Position numbers and translations under genes: made by a program. Source: an uncultured Lachnospiraceae bacterium (GTDB lineage Bacteria > Bacillota > Clostridia > Lachnospirales > Lachnospiraceae). From it: 40,890 nt of DNA. The notes under the pieces are model-generated. The model was not told where the DNA came from. It saw only the letters and a list, made by a program, of their open reading frames with translations, and did not search any database. The stretch spans positions 1 through 40,890 of the forward strand of contig CATLCV010000018.1 in the NCBI GenBank assembly GCA_949893755.1, given 5' to 3'. This document shows positions 1 to 6,989 of this stretch, one piece after another; the first letter of the stretch is position 1, and each line of letters opens with the position of its first letter.

Positions 1-412
1 CTTCGGCTCCATCAATACCGCCGTTTTCACTTATGGAAAATTCCATCAGGAGATCTGGCTCCGCAGACAGGCACATTGCTGTGTGATTAGCTTCATTCAG
101 ATAGACATCCCCTGACTGTGCAATATACCCGGATGACATTGGATGCCATCTGAAATTCCCGGTACCACACATCAGCCGCTGCATGTTACCGGTGTATGTA
201 GCGCCCCCGCAGGATATCCCGGCCGTTTCATAGGCGGAGATAATAGCAGAGCTACAGTCCCGGTCCCCCTGTTCGACCTGGTAAGTACCGGCACCCGTTG
301 GAACGTCACACTTTCCCTCACCATCTCCCCAACGGGAGATCTGGCTGTATCCATGCCAGTCATGTGTTACAAGATGCTTCATTAATTCAACCGCTACTTG
401 TTTCTTTAACAT
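1..412 (-). CDS. endolysin, N-terminal part (cut by window edge)
   Basis: Cell-wall hydrolase for lysis. The first 137 residues are visible and the 3' end lies beyond the left edge. A cysteine-peptidase layout (NlpC/P60 or CHAP-like) is visible: the likely nucleophile is in DCSSAI about 55 residues in, and the likely catalytic His is in NHTAMC about 110 residues in. Between them are GATYTGNM and RWHPM, which I recognise from Firmicutes phage endolysins. The ATG at 412 was chosen because AGGGAG lies just upstream; an earlier in-frame start has no such site. There is no signal peptide, so release would depend on the adjacent holin. It is the last gene of the lysis module. The exact bond cut (amidase or endopeptidase) cannot be told without the C-terminal part. 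Confidence 0.85.
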   Translation of the reverse strand, partial: MLKKQVAVELMKHLVTHDWHGYSQISRWGDGEGKCDVPTGAGTYQVEQGDRDCSSAIISAYETAGISCGGATYTGNMQRLMCGTGNFRWHPMSSGYIAQSGDVYLNEANHTAMCLSAEPDLLMEFSISENGGIDGAE

Positions 413-468
413 TTTCTTCTCCCTTCATTGCGCCGGCGCAAAAAGAGGGCGGTTTCCCGCCCTCCGGA

Positions 469-723
469 TCATCTCGGTTTCATATATGTAAGTGCTCTCT
501 GGCTGTCTGAAATCCCTTCTGTAGTCGGATCCGTAACAACGCCCAAAATTGCCAGGACACAGAATACTGCATCCACCACTGCCAGAAGTTTGTTTCCCAG
601 ATCTCCCAGGTCCAGCGTAAAGCCAAACGTTGCCGCTACTACCTGGATAAGCAGTAACACCGCCGGAATAAATGACATCCAAAATGCTTTATTTTTAACC
701 CTTACCGCCCAATTAATTGTCAT
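469..723 (-). CDS. phage holin (phi-LC3-like family)
   Basis: Small membrane protein of 84 residues that would permeabilise the membrane and release the endolysin. It starts MTINWAVRVKNKAFW, characteristic of the phi-LC3 holin family (Phage_holin_1). Two hydrophobic segments follow: one around FIPAVLLLIQVVAA (about residues 17-33) and one around LLAVVDAVFCVLAILGVV (about 45-63). The polar tail ends VVTDPTTEGISDS, also typical of the family. The start at 723 has AAGGAGG about seven bases upstream; the in-frame ATG at 741 would place this ribosome binding site inside the gene. It lies 56 bp upstream of the endolysin, as expected for a lysis cassette. Confidence 0.9.
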   Translation of the reverse strand: MTINWAVRVKNKAFWMSFIPAVLLLIQVVAATFGFTLDLGDLGNKLLAVVDAVFCVLAILGVVTDPTTEGISDSQRALTYMKPR

Positions 724-737
724 GATAAATTCCTCCT

Positions 738-1031
738 TCATTTTCGTATCTCCAGTTCTAAGACTTCTTTGTACATTTCTGTGACCATACCATTGCCACC
801 CAGCTCATGGTATGCCTCATACATTTCAATGAAATTATCCAGAGCATATGATGGAATATGTCCTTCCTTCATGTAGCGGTCGTGATACTCAATCAGCTGC
901 ACCCGGAGCAGCAACATAGTCCCCTTGCCGTTTGCGTCCCGATCCTTTTTCTGCCTTTTCAGCAGCCATACGATATATCCCAGTATGATCGGCAACGCAA
1001 CGGAATATGTTTGAATCAAAAACTGTTCCAA
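738..1031 (-). CDS. small phage membrane protein, possible second lysis protein
   Basis: 97 residues from a TTG start at 1031, chosen because GGGGAGGAG sits five bases upstream and the residues encoded further 5' do not look like protein. There is one N-terminal membrane segment (VALPIILGYIVWLL, about residues 10-23), then a basic stretch (KRQKKDRD) and a long soluble, mostly helical part. The layout, a single anchor followed by a cytoplasmic helix and a gene directly upstream of the holin, recalls accessory lysis or antiholin-like proteins, but I do not recognise the family. It ends 14 bp before the holin start, so the two are probably translated from one message. Confidence 0.65.
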   Translation of the reverse strand: MEQFLIQTYSVALPIILGYIVWLLKRQKKDRDANGKGTMLLLRVQLIEYHDRYMKEGHIPSYALDNFIEMYEAYHELGGNGMVTEMYKEVLELEIRK

Positions 1032-1114
1032 CGGACTCCTCCCCTTTCCATAACAGTTCTGCAGATTTAATTCAAATACAACTACGGTCCGGCCCTGATA
1101 TCCATGATAAGCAC

Positions 1115-1240
1115 CTATCCTTCCAGTTCTTTTTGCACTTTTGCCCGCCAGAGCTTCGGGACATCTTCTGCCACCCACGCCCCTCCGGTATTCGGATTAA
1201 TCGCGCCTGACCTAATTTTTTCCACATAGAATTTAATCAT
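1115..1240 (-). CDS. XkdX-like small phage protein
   Basis: 41 residues, beginning MIKFYVEKI and containing DVPKLWRAKVQKEL. This matches the short XkdX/CD1375-like proteins found after tail-fibre genes in Firmicutes phages: an MIK.YV start, then the V-P-x-x-W-R-x-x-V core. The family role is not established; it is linked to the tail or baseplate by position. A short insert (NPNTGGAWVAE) separates the two conserved parts. Its ATG overlaps the stop of the preceding gene (TGATG), which indicates translational coupling. Confidence 0.75.
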   Translation of the reverse strand: MIKFYVEKIRSGAINPNTGGAWVAEDVPKLWRAKVQKELEG

Positions 1241-1623
1241 CACGCCTCACCTCCTTCCGCTATTGCGCTGACAACATCCCCCAGATCAGTGATTGCCCCA
1301 TCCTGCAGATTCTGGCTGGCCTCCAATGCGTCCAGACGTTTGCTTACCATATCCACATCAGCAAGATTGAAGGATATTTGGAAGCCGTTTTCCTTCTGCT
1401 CCACAAGAGCATTTTTCGCGTGCTTATTTTCATAAGTTGCGCAAGTCAGCCCTGCTGCGTTTTTGATCGAGTAGTTTTCCAGGTTTGCTTCGCTGAATTT
1501 TCCGTACAGGCTCTTGAAGCCATCCAAATCTGGAAGGACTACCTGGAGGCAGTTTTCCATCGCTCCGTTTTCGATCTCAACCTCTGTGCCATCCTTCAGC
1601 ACAATTTTTTCTTTTCCTACCAT
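1240..1623 (-). CDS. hypothetical phage protein after the tail fibre
   Basis: 127 residues, function not recognised. The start at 1623 (MVGKEKIVLKDG) has AAAGGAG eight bases upstream; a longer in-frame start lies in non-coding-looking sequence. The N-terminal half is beta-rich (KIVLKDGTEVEIENGA), and the C-terminal third reads DMVSKRLDALEASQNLQDGAI, a likely short coiled coil. Such proteins are common between the fibre and holin genes in clostridial phages and may be small baseplate or chaperone proteins; this is inference from position. The ribosome binding site directly follows a GCTGCG-TTTT-CGCAGC hairpin at 1639-1654, so translation may be influenced by RNA structure. Confidence 0.7.
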   Translation of the reverse strand: MVGKEKIVLKDGTEVEIENGAMENCLQVVLPDLDGFKSLYGKFSEANLENYSIKNAAGLTCATYENKHAKNALVEQKENGFQISFNLADVDMVSKRLDALEASQNLQDGAITDLGDVVSAIAEGGEA

Positions 1624-1653
1624 ATTTTTCTCCTTTCCGCTGCGTTTTCGCAG

Positions 1654-1682
1654 CAATAAAATAGGACCTTGTTTGCAGGTCC
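1654..1682 (-). terminator. probable intrinsic terminator after the tail-fibre region
   Basis: On the minus strand GGACCT (1682-1677) pairs with AGGTCC (1669-1664) around a seven-base loop and is followed by TATTTTATT. It lies outside the proposed invertible segment, so it would end the fibre transcript in either orientation. The stem is only six pairs, so termination is probably partial. Confidence 0.5.
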
Positions 1683-1713
1683 GGTTTATAAGTTCTGTAT
1701 TCAATTTCTTCTA

Positions 1714-1726
1714 AGTAAACTCCGCA
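1714..1726 (+). repeat. left inverted repeat of the tail-fibre switch
   Basis: AGTAAACTCCGCA on the plus strand. The same 13 bases occur in inverted orientation at 2362-2374 inside the fibre gene. Similarity continues seven bases outward with two mismatches (TCTTCTA here, TCTCCTT in the fibre). The copy lies immediately before the alternative 3' end and keeps the same codon frame (GTA AAC TCC GCA). Confidence 0.85.
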
Positions 1727-1966
1727 ATGGAATCAGCAGAAATGCGCAAGATTACAGTAACAGGGACAACTAATGTGTATGGTAACATTGCCTTAATTAG
1801 TGGTGATAGCGATGCAAAAATAGTCTACTGTGAGTGTAATCAATGCATTTGCATCCCTTTTAGATATGGTACAGCAATTTTTGGTAAAATACTCAATGTA
1901 AATAGCGGTACGGTTTCTCAATATGCAAGTGCGGAAGTAACAGTAGATGTGTATTATCTTCATTGA
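1727..1966 (+). CDS. silent alternative 3' end of the tail-fibre gene (inverted cassette)
   Basis: 79 codons on the plus strand, convergent with the fibre gene. There is no ribosome binding site. The frame is open through the inverted repeat and closed by TAA at 1712-1714, so it is not expected to be translated in the present orientation. The peptide resembles a fibre tip: KITVTGTTNVYGNIALISG, a hydrophobic beta pattern, and an end AEVTVDVYYLH comparable to the current end IVDLSGRNFVRL. The frame across the repeat encodes VNSA, exactly as at residues 376-379 of the fibre. After inversion the fibre would therefore read VNSA-MESAEMRK and end after 458 residues. It has no equivalent of the first residues of the current tip, and it carries a Cys-rich stretch (YCECNQCIC) absent there. 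The cassette is AT-rich compared with the fibre body. Confidence 0.75.
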   Translation: MESAEMRKITVTGTTNVYGNIALISGDSDAKIVYCECNQCICIPFRYGTAIFGKILNVNSGTVSQYASAEVTVDVYYLH

Positions 1967-2031
1967 TAACTTTTACATTTAACATAGGGGATGCAATCGA
2001 TATTTCAATCACTTTTTTACAACTATATTTG

Positions 2032-3498
2032 TTATAACCTAACGAAATTTCTACCGCTTAAATCAACTATTAAAACTACTATACTATATACACTATTATT
2101 TTTAACAATGATTTGATTAAACTTTCCGGTTTCTTCACTCACTGAATATGTTACATTACTAGCCGTTACTAACTGTATTATCGTGGCTTTTTGCCCCACA
2201 TTCACCTGATTGCCGTTACCACCAAAAACAACGGCCAGAGAACGACTAGTATACACAGACATCAATGTACCTATTAAATAGACAGAATTATCATATATTT
2301 GAAAACTTATTTCCTGATTGGCGTTGACCGTATACCTACCTTGATCAATCATTGCAGAACATGCGGAGTTTACTAAGGAGAGTTGATCTGCCAGCTCTTT
2401 CCCTTGTCTGGCGTCCAGATAGAACCCCTCTTGCGTTGTGGCCAGATTGTTCGCGCTCTCGGCAAATGCACCAGCTCCTAACTGTCCCCATGTAGCGTCC
2501 CCCCGGAGGAAAGCGTCCTGCATTCCGGCAGCCGGAGCCGGGACGATACCTGCCGCCCCTGCCTTTTCCGCTGTGGCCCCAGCCATTTCGTCTATTTCAA
2601 TACCATCCTGCCATCCTGGATTCCCTTCTGCATCGGTTCGATATATCTGATTTGCCTTCCCGCCAGTAGCTTCCACATACCCCTCACTGTCTACTGCATT
2701 CGCCTTCCACGTATTTTCAGTCACATATCCTGCATCGTTCTCAAGATCACTCACCCTTTCCAAGGTTCCCGAAAGATCACTGTATTTCCCGGAAAACGCA
2801 ACAGCTTTCAGATCCGCATATATTTTCTCTACCTTTCCCAAAATGATCGCCAGTGTATCCTCCGGGCTGATATTTGCACGGTTTTCGGCCTTTGTAAAAC
2901 CTATTTTTACATCATCAATATTGTCTATAGATCCCGTATCACCTTTCTGTGCCAGACACTGCCAGTACGCCGTATTGGCCGGCGTTACAAGCTCTGACGA
3001 TTGATGGGATGTCAGACAGCCAAAGGCACTCCCATTGTATGAGACAATATCAATGTATGCCGAGTCATTAACATAATCCGTTTCTGGCGCCCAGGCTTCA
3101 CGCATCCGGAAGGATATTCCCTGGTTACCTCGGGGAATCGTGATATCCAGCACGGCATCCTTATCGGTCCCGGAGTTTGACACCGATGCTTTGGATCCTG
3201 GCTCCCCCGTTGTCACTGTCCCTATCTGGACTGACCCGGTAAAATCCCCAGCATCCGCTTTGTCTTGGATATTCTGTGCCGCCTGGTTCGCATTCTGGGC
3301 AGCTGTATCCGCCCGGTTGACAGCCAGCTGTGCATTGCTGGCGGCAGCCCCCGCAGATGATGAAGCGTTTACTGCCGCCTGGGATGCGTCCGTTGCTTCC
3401 CGGTTTACTTTCTCAGCCAGGGAAATCATGCTCCCCCTGACCTCCTCCCCGTAGACCGCATCCTGAAAATCCTGTATCTCCTTGCTGATGTCAGCCAT
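2032..3498 (-). CDS. tail fibre / receptor-binding protein with exchangeable tip
   Basis: 488 residues; it would form the host-recognition fibre at the tail tip. The N-terminal part (MADISKEIQDFQDAVYGEEVRGSM) is a typical baseplate-attachment start. An Ala-rich helical stretch follows (about 45-85, AAQNANQAAQNIQ), suited to a trimeric coiled coil. A module at about 130-195 (EAWAPETDYVNDSAY, then YNGSAFGCLTSHQSS and YWQCL) resembles small carbohydrate-binding domains. The end is beta-rich. The constant part stops at VNSA (residue 379), where the inverted repeat lies, and the last 109 residues are the present tip. The start at 3498 overlaps the stop of the upstream gene (ATGGCTGA) and has GGTGAGG upstream; an ATG four codons earlier is possible. 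Confidence 0.85.
   Translation of the reverse strand: MADISKEIQDFQDAVYGEEVRGSMISLAEKVNREATDASQAAVNASSSAGAAASNAQLAVNRADTAAQNANQAAQNIQDKADAGDFTGSVQIGTVTTGEPGSKASVSNSGTDKDAVLDITIPRGNQGISFRMREAWAPETDYVNDSAYIDIVSYNGSAFGCLTSHQSSELVTPANTAYWQCLAQKGDTGSIDNIDDVKIGFTKAENRANISPEDTLAIILGKVEKIYADLKAVAFSGKYSDLSGTLERVSDLENDAGYVTENTWKANAVDSEGYVEATGGKANQIYRTDAEGNPGWQDGIEIDEMAGATAEKAGAAGIVPAPAAGMQDAFLRGDATWGQLGAGAFAESANNLATTQEGFYLDARQGKELADQLSLVNSACSAMIDQGRYTVNANQEISFQIYDNSVYLIGTLMSVYTSRSLAVVFGGNGNQVNVGQKATIIQLVTASNVTYSVSEETGKFNQIIVKNNSVYSIVVLIVDLSGRNFVRL
2362..2374 (-). repeat. right inverted repeat, within the tail-fibre gene
   Basis: Minus-strand AGTAAACTCCGCA, identical to the plus-strand copy at 1714-1726. 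It encodes part of L-V-N-S-A at the boundary between the constant body and the variable tip of the fibre. The codon phase is the same as in the other copy, which is what a productive inversion needs. Confidence 0.85.
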
Positions 3499-3787
3499 TT
3501 TCCTCACCATCCTTACAAGCCTTCCTCAAGGATTCCTTGTTATGCTCATATTCCAACTCTGCGCATTCCTTCTCCCAAGCTTCTCGATCCTGTTCGCGCT
3601 CTTGTCTGGCCACGCTGCTCATGGCCGAAAGCATTTCCCCCAAGACCATTTCCAAAAGAAAAGGCGGCAATTCTGAGTCAGCCACCACCTGGTTTAAGCC
3701 CTTTTTAAAATCATCCAATCTCACCGTCACTGGCTTCACCGGTTTCTGTCTCTTGTTTTCCGCTTTCTCTAATTCCTTCTTCTCCAT
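3491..3787 (-). CDS. hypothetical protein upstream of the tail fibre
   Basis: 98 residues, family not recognised, probably a small tail or baseplate-associated protein. It is highly charged and mostly helical: KPVKPVTVRLDDFKKGLNQVV, a hydrophobic middle (PPFLLEMVLGEMLSAM), then a Glu/Arg-rich helix to the end. Its first residues (EKAENKR, KPVKPV) and the sequence just upstream (TGTATTTTAAG) are repeated at the start of the 53-residue gene at 3916-4077, so this gene took part in a local duplication. Its stop overlaps the fibre start, which suggests coupled translation. Confidence 0.65.
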   Translation of the reverse strand: MEKKELEKAENKRQKPVKPVTVRLDDFKKGLNQVVADSELPPFLLEMVLGEMLSAMSSVARQEREQDREAWEKECAELEYEHNKESLRKACKDGEENG

Positions 3788-3899
3788 CGTCCGTTCCTTT
3801 CTCCTTAAAATACACTCTCATTGTCTGTGTCTTACTTTCCTGTGCTTTAGCCACTAGCGGCGCTATATCATCAGGGAAGATATATTTTGGCTCAATCAT
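3711..3899 (-). CDS. possible small gene overlapping its neighbour
   Basis: 62 codons. The first 35 residues (MIEPKYIFPDDIAPLVAKAQ and on) look protein-like. The remainder overlaps the next gene by 77 bp in another frame and has a Glu/Gly-rich make-up typical of a shadow frame. The ribosome binding site is weak. It may be a real small tail gene, or the 5' remains of a gene whose frame was broken when the neighbouring segment was duplicated. No function is recognised. Confidence 0.35.
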   Translation of the reverse strand: MIEPKYIFPDDIAPLVAKAQESKTQTMRVYFKEKGTDDGEEGIRESGKQETETGEASDGEIG

Positions 3900-3915
3900 A
3901 TGCCATATACTCTTA

Positions 3916-4077
3916 TTAGCCTGGCATGCCTATGATCCTTCCAGATTTCATGTCCAAAGTCCCATAGATCCAGGATACTGTTCCGTCTCCATTATCGATA
4001 ATGCCTGTTACGACCGGAATGCCATTCAGTTTCACCGGTTTTACAGAAATTGGTCTCTTGTTTTCTGCTTTCTCCAT
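3916..4077 (-). CDS. 53-residue chimeric tail-associated protein
   Basis: A small gene that looks like a recombination product of its two neighbours. Its first part (EKAENKR...SVKPVKLNG) matches the start of the gene at 3491-3787. Its last 35 residues (GIPVVTGIIDNGDGTVSW, then YGTLDMKSG) match the C-terminus of the tail protein at 4114-6255 (GVPIVTSISDNGDGTISW, YGTLDVRSG). The DNA of the two copies is also clearly similar, down to the TAATAA ending. The start at 4077 is preceded by GGGGGCAGAG. It may be a free-standing copy of a small tip domain; its function is unknown. Confidence 0.55.
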   Translation of the reverse strand: MEKAENKRPISVKPVKLNGIPVVTGIIDNGDGTVSWIYGTLDMKSGRIIGMPG

Positions 4078-4113
4078 GTTCTCTGCCCCCATTCTTAAAA
4101 TACAATTTTATTA

Positions 4114-6255
4114 TTAACTTGGCGCGGCTACAATCCCTCCGGATCTCACATCCAAAGTCCCATATGTCCATGATATTGTCCCGTCTCCGTTATCGCTTAT
4201 GCTCGTTACGATTGGGACTCCCCTTGTTATCCCACTGTAGCCGTTCCATCTTGCGTCCCGCAGGTTTGCACTTTTAAGCGCGAATCCGTGCATGTCAATA
4301 GGGCATCCTGCGTTCAACGTATCCACCTCCTGACTGCCGATATCTTTCAGCGCATAAGTCCATTTCTGGGTATAGGTACTTGCGTTGGCGCTCATTGCCG
4401 CAGACCAGGACATATACGCCGCCTCATTTTCCAAGTCGAAAACAAGCCCCTTCTTGGAAGCATCCGACTGCATCTGGTTCGTCCCGATCTTTCCCACGTG
4501 GTATCCGTCCCTGTAAAAATGACTCCCGTTGTGGTTAAAGGCAGCCCGCTTTTTGCTGTCCGATACGCCGTTATCGTATATAGCGATCTCTCCGGGATTG
4601 ATCTGCACGTATTTGCTGCTCTGGTTGAATCCATAGATCACCTTGTCATAATACTGCTGCGCGTAAGAGCCAAATTCCCCTTTTGAGACCTTGGTCTGTA
4701 CCGAATCTGCAGTTACTTTCAGGGAAGCCGCAAGCTCCACCTCCACGCCCTGGGCCCTGGTGACCTCCGCCTCAATCCTTCCGGCAGCTACGTTGAACTT
4801 TGCCACAATCTCCGCATTCACGGATTCCCGGTACTCCACGGACAGCTTCTCAGCGGTCACAGATCCTGCTTTGATGCACTCTCCCAGGAATACGCCGTCT
4901 ATAGTCCAGGCATTCGGATATGGCCCATCAAATCCGGTCCTGGAAAACCCGATGCCGTTCATGTTGATCTGCATGATGTGGACAGCATCCTCTTTGTTTG
5001 GCGCATCCATGTACAGATCCCGGAGCCACCGGCCGTCCTCATCGTATTCCGATATCTTATAACCGCCCTTGGAGCCGGTCATCATGGCCGTAGCGTTGTC
5101 GATGGCGGACTGCATCCAGGAGGTGGTCTGGCGGACGTTATCCAGTTCGGTACTGACCTTTTTATTGGAATCCTTCATCTGTGTCGTATAATTCTTCCGG
5201 ACGGTCGTGCCGAGTGTCAGCCGGTTCCGATCCGGCTCCTGTAGATACAGGGTCATTTCCTGCACCGGGAAAGTCCTGTCCATCCCGTAGGGCCAGGCGG
5301 ATGCATGGACCGTATCTCCCAGGGCGAACGTTTCATAATCGCTGTCCAGATCCGACAGATCCAGAGCGGTGAGCTCCAGCACCAGGCTCTCATACTGGTG
5401 ATCTTTGAGCCACTCCTCCCCCTTCTTTTTCAAGTTGGCCGGGATCGTCACGTCATCCCAGGTGACCACCTTCTTCACCCAGCCGTAACGCTCTACAGCT
5501 TCCGGGATGTATAGATAATCCACGCCGCCGTTGACCGATGTGATGTCCGTATAAGCCTCCAGGCCTTCAATGGGACTCTCTTCCAATCTGGCTCCCAGCG
5601 GGATCACCGCCGTTGCCAGATCCTCCGCGCTGCAGTTCTCCGCATAGTCCAGCAGGTTCGTGCCGAACTCAATGGGCTGCTCACAGTATTTTCCATACTC
5701 CGGCAGGGTGATCCAGTCAAGATACCGTATGCCGTCCACCTTCCGGATCCGGAGATATCCTCCCAGCCGGTCTACCAGCTTCTCCCGGATCGCGTCCAGG
5801 GTGGATTCCCGGTTCGTGTACCGGTACAGGCTGTCGTTGGTGTCATGGATCGTTACGATACCCACATAGAAGCGCTTCCGCTCCTCGACCTGGCTGTTGT
5901 GGATGTTCAGCCAGGTCTCCAGCATCTGCCGGGTGGTCAGGTCGTGGTACTCCGCCTGGGGCTGGATGCTGTCGTGGAGAAAAGCCAGCTCACCGATCGC
6001 AAATACATTTTTTATATTGTAGGATTCCTTCCCGCTCTGACGTACTTCCCCGCAGAAGATCTCTTTATCATCTTTCATCACTTGGATCATGGATACCCGA
6101 TTTTCAAGCTGCCCATACTCCGGATTTTTGTCCGTAATGTCAAATTCAAAGGAACCCGCATCGTTTAAGAGCAGCTTCAATTCTGAATCCTGTATGCAGT
6201 TTATCTCATCTCCCGGATAATCCAGAATCCTTCCGTCAACATATACCGTGTACAT
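4114..6255 (-). CDS. tail-associated protein, prophage endopeptidase-tail type (Tal-like)
   Basis: 713 residues. The N-terminal ~380 residues (MYTVYVDGRILDYP, LKLLLNDAGSFEFDI, then YLRIRKVDG..YLDW and ADLATAVIPLGA-like strings) match the phage tail hub/Tal proteins of Gram-positive siphoviruses (Prophage_tail type). These cap the tail tip below Dit and anchor the fibres. The middle (about 385-560) is helical with alternating Ala/Glu (VAAGRIEAEVTRAQGVEVELAASLKV), likely a coiled-coil stalk. The last ~150 residues are Tyr-, Gly- and Ser-rich and end in the small domain that is duplicated in the next gene. The ATG overlaps the previous stop (TGATG). Peptidase activity, found in some relatives, cannot be shown here. 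Confidence 0.85.
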   Translation of the reverse strand: MYTVYVDGRILDYPGDEINCIQDSELKLLLNDAGSFEFDITDKNPEYGQLENRVSMIQVMKDDKEIFCGEVRQSGKESYNIKNVFAIGELAFLHDSIQPQAEYHDLTTRQMLETWLNIHNSQVEERKRFYVGIVTIHDTNDSLYRYTNRESTLDAIREKLVDRLGGYLRIRKVDGIRYLDWITLPEYGKYCEQPIEFGTNLLDYAENCSAEDLATAVIPLGARLEESPIEGLEAYTDITSVNGGVDYLYIPEAVERYGWVKKVVTWDDVTIPANLKKKGEEWLKDHQYESLVLELTALDLSDLDSDYETFALGDTVHASAWPYGMDRTFPVQEMTLYLQEPDRNRLTLGTTVRKNYTTQMKDSNKKVSTELDNVRQTTSWMQSAIDNATAMMTGSKGGYKISEYDEDGRWLRDLYMDAPNKEDAVHIMQINMNGIGFSRTGFDGPYPNAWTIDGVFLGECIKAGSVTAEKLSVEYRESVNAEIVAKFNVAAGRIEAEVTRAQGVEVELAASLKVTADSVQTKVSKGEFGSYAQQYYDKVIYGFNQSSKYVQINPGEIAIYDNGVSDSKKRAAFNHNGSHFYRDGYHVGKIGTNQMQSDASKKGLVFDLENEAAYMSWSAAMSANASTYTQKWTYALKDIGSQEVDTLNAGCPIDMHGFALKSANLRDARWNGYSGITRGVPIVTSISDNGDGTISWTYGTLDVRSGGIVAAPS

Positions 6256-6989
6256 CAGAGACTCCCTCCCCTGTATTCTACTTTCACTTTTCCAGTTCCT
6301 GAAAAATATAAGACCACATCCTCCTCCCCGCCTACAGAAATCTGTGGAAATCGATTCCATCCTGCCTTCAAGCGAAAACTCTGCCCCTGATAATCCACGC
6401 TGAAATCCGGGCTGTTTTGCGATACAAAAAATTTTGGAACAGATCGCATATTCCCTTTTGGGATGTTGATTTTATTTTCCTCTGCCGTTATCTCTACTTC
6501 TCCAATGTACCGGATCACACCGGAAACAAAGCTAAATGAGTCCCATTTCCACGGTTCCTGGGAATCTGCCTGCTCATATTTATACGGAAATGCATCCAGT
6601 GTTATTTCTATAGAACTATATACCTGATCCTCTTTCACGCTTTCAACAGAGAGCCTTCCTTCCCAGTAATAACCCGGATCAGAATCCAAAGTCACCTTCA
6701 TTTTTTTGCCGTGGCAGTAATTTTTCAGCCGGGAGCTGATCCCATGCCATATCTCAGGCCGTCGATGGAGAAGGATAAAGCTGAATACAAGTGTGCGGTT
6801 CTTATATCTGACCGGGCCAAATGCCTCTGTCATGTCAATATGCCCATCCCCTCCCAGCACATCAATCACCTTTGTCTTGGCTTCTGGTGAAGAAATGGAG
6901 ATAGAAATGAGAAGCAGTCCCCAATCCCGGAACGTATGCTGATCCCCGATGCTGATTCCTGTCTGTGACATGTATTCTTTCATTTCCAT
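6255..6989 (-). CDS. distal tail protein (Dit-like)
   Basis: 244 residues lying between the tape measure and Tal genes, the fixed position of Dit. Dit forms the hexameric ring that joins the tail tube to the tip. Sequence features fit: an N-terminal beta segment with DWGLLLISISISSPEAKTKVIDVLGGDG, then FGPVRYKNRTLVFSF, HRRPEIWHGISSRLKNYCHGK and KVTLDSDPGYYWEGRLSVES, which is the usual belt-domain pattern of Sipho_tail-type proteins. The C-terminal ~100 residues form a second beta domain (NIPKGNMRSVPKF.., YFSGTGKVKVEYRGG). The ATG at 6989 overlaps the tape-measure stop; a GTG one codon earlier is also possible. Confidence 0.85.
   Translation of the reverse strand: MEMKEYMSQTGISIGDQHTFRDWGLLLISISISSPEAKTKVIDVLGGDGHIDMTEAFGPVRYKNRTLVFSFILLHRRPEIWHGISSRLKNYCHGKKMKVTLDSDPGYYWEGRLSVESVKEDQVYSSIEITLDAFPYKYEQADSQEPWKWDSFSFVSGVIRYIGEVEITAEENKINIPKGNMRSVPKFFVSQNSPDFSVDYQGQSFRLKAGWNRFPQISVGGEEDVVLYFSGTGKVKVEYRGGSL

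Larger units (their letters stand above)
1714..2374. other. putative invertible DNA segment for tail-fibre tip exchange
   Basis: About 660 bp bounded by 13-bp inverted repeats. It contains the current fibre 3' end (minus strand, 2032-2361) and an alternative 3' end (plus strand, 1727-1966), tail to tail with about 65 bp between. This is the layout of known phage fibre switches (Mu G segment, P1 C segment), although those use serine recombinases and longer sites. No recombinase gene lies inside or beside the segment. The only complete site-specific recombinase seen in the window is the tyrosine recombinase at 22155-23180. Inversion itself is inferred, not observed. Confidence 0.7.
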
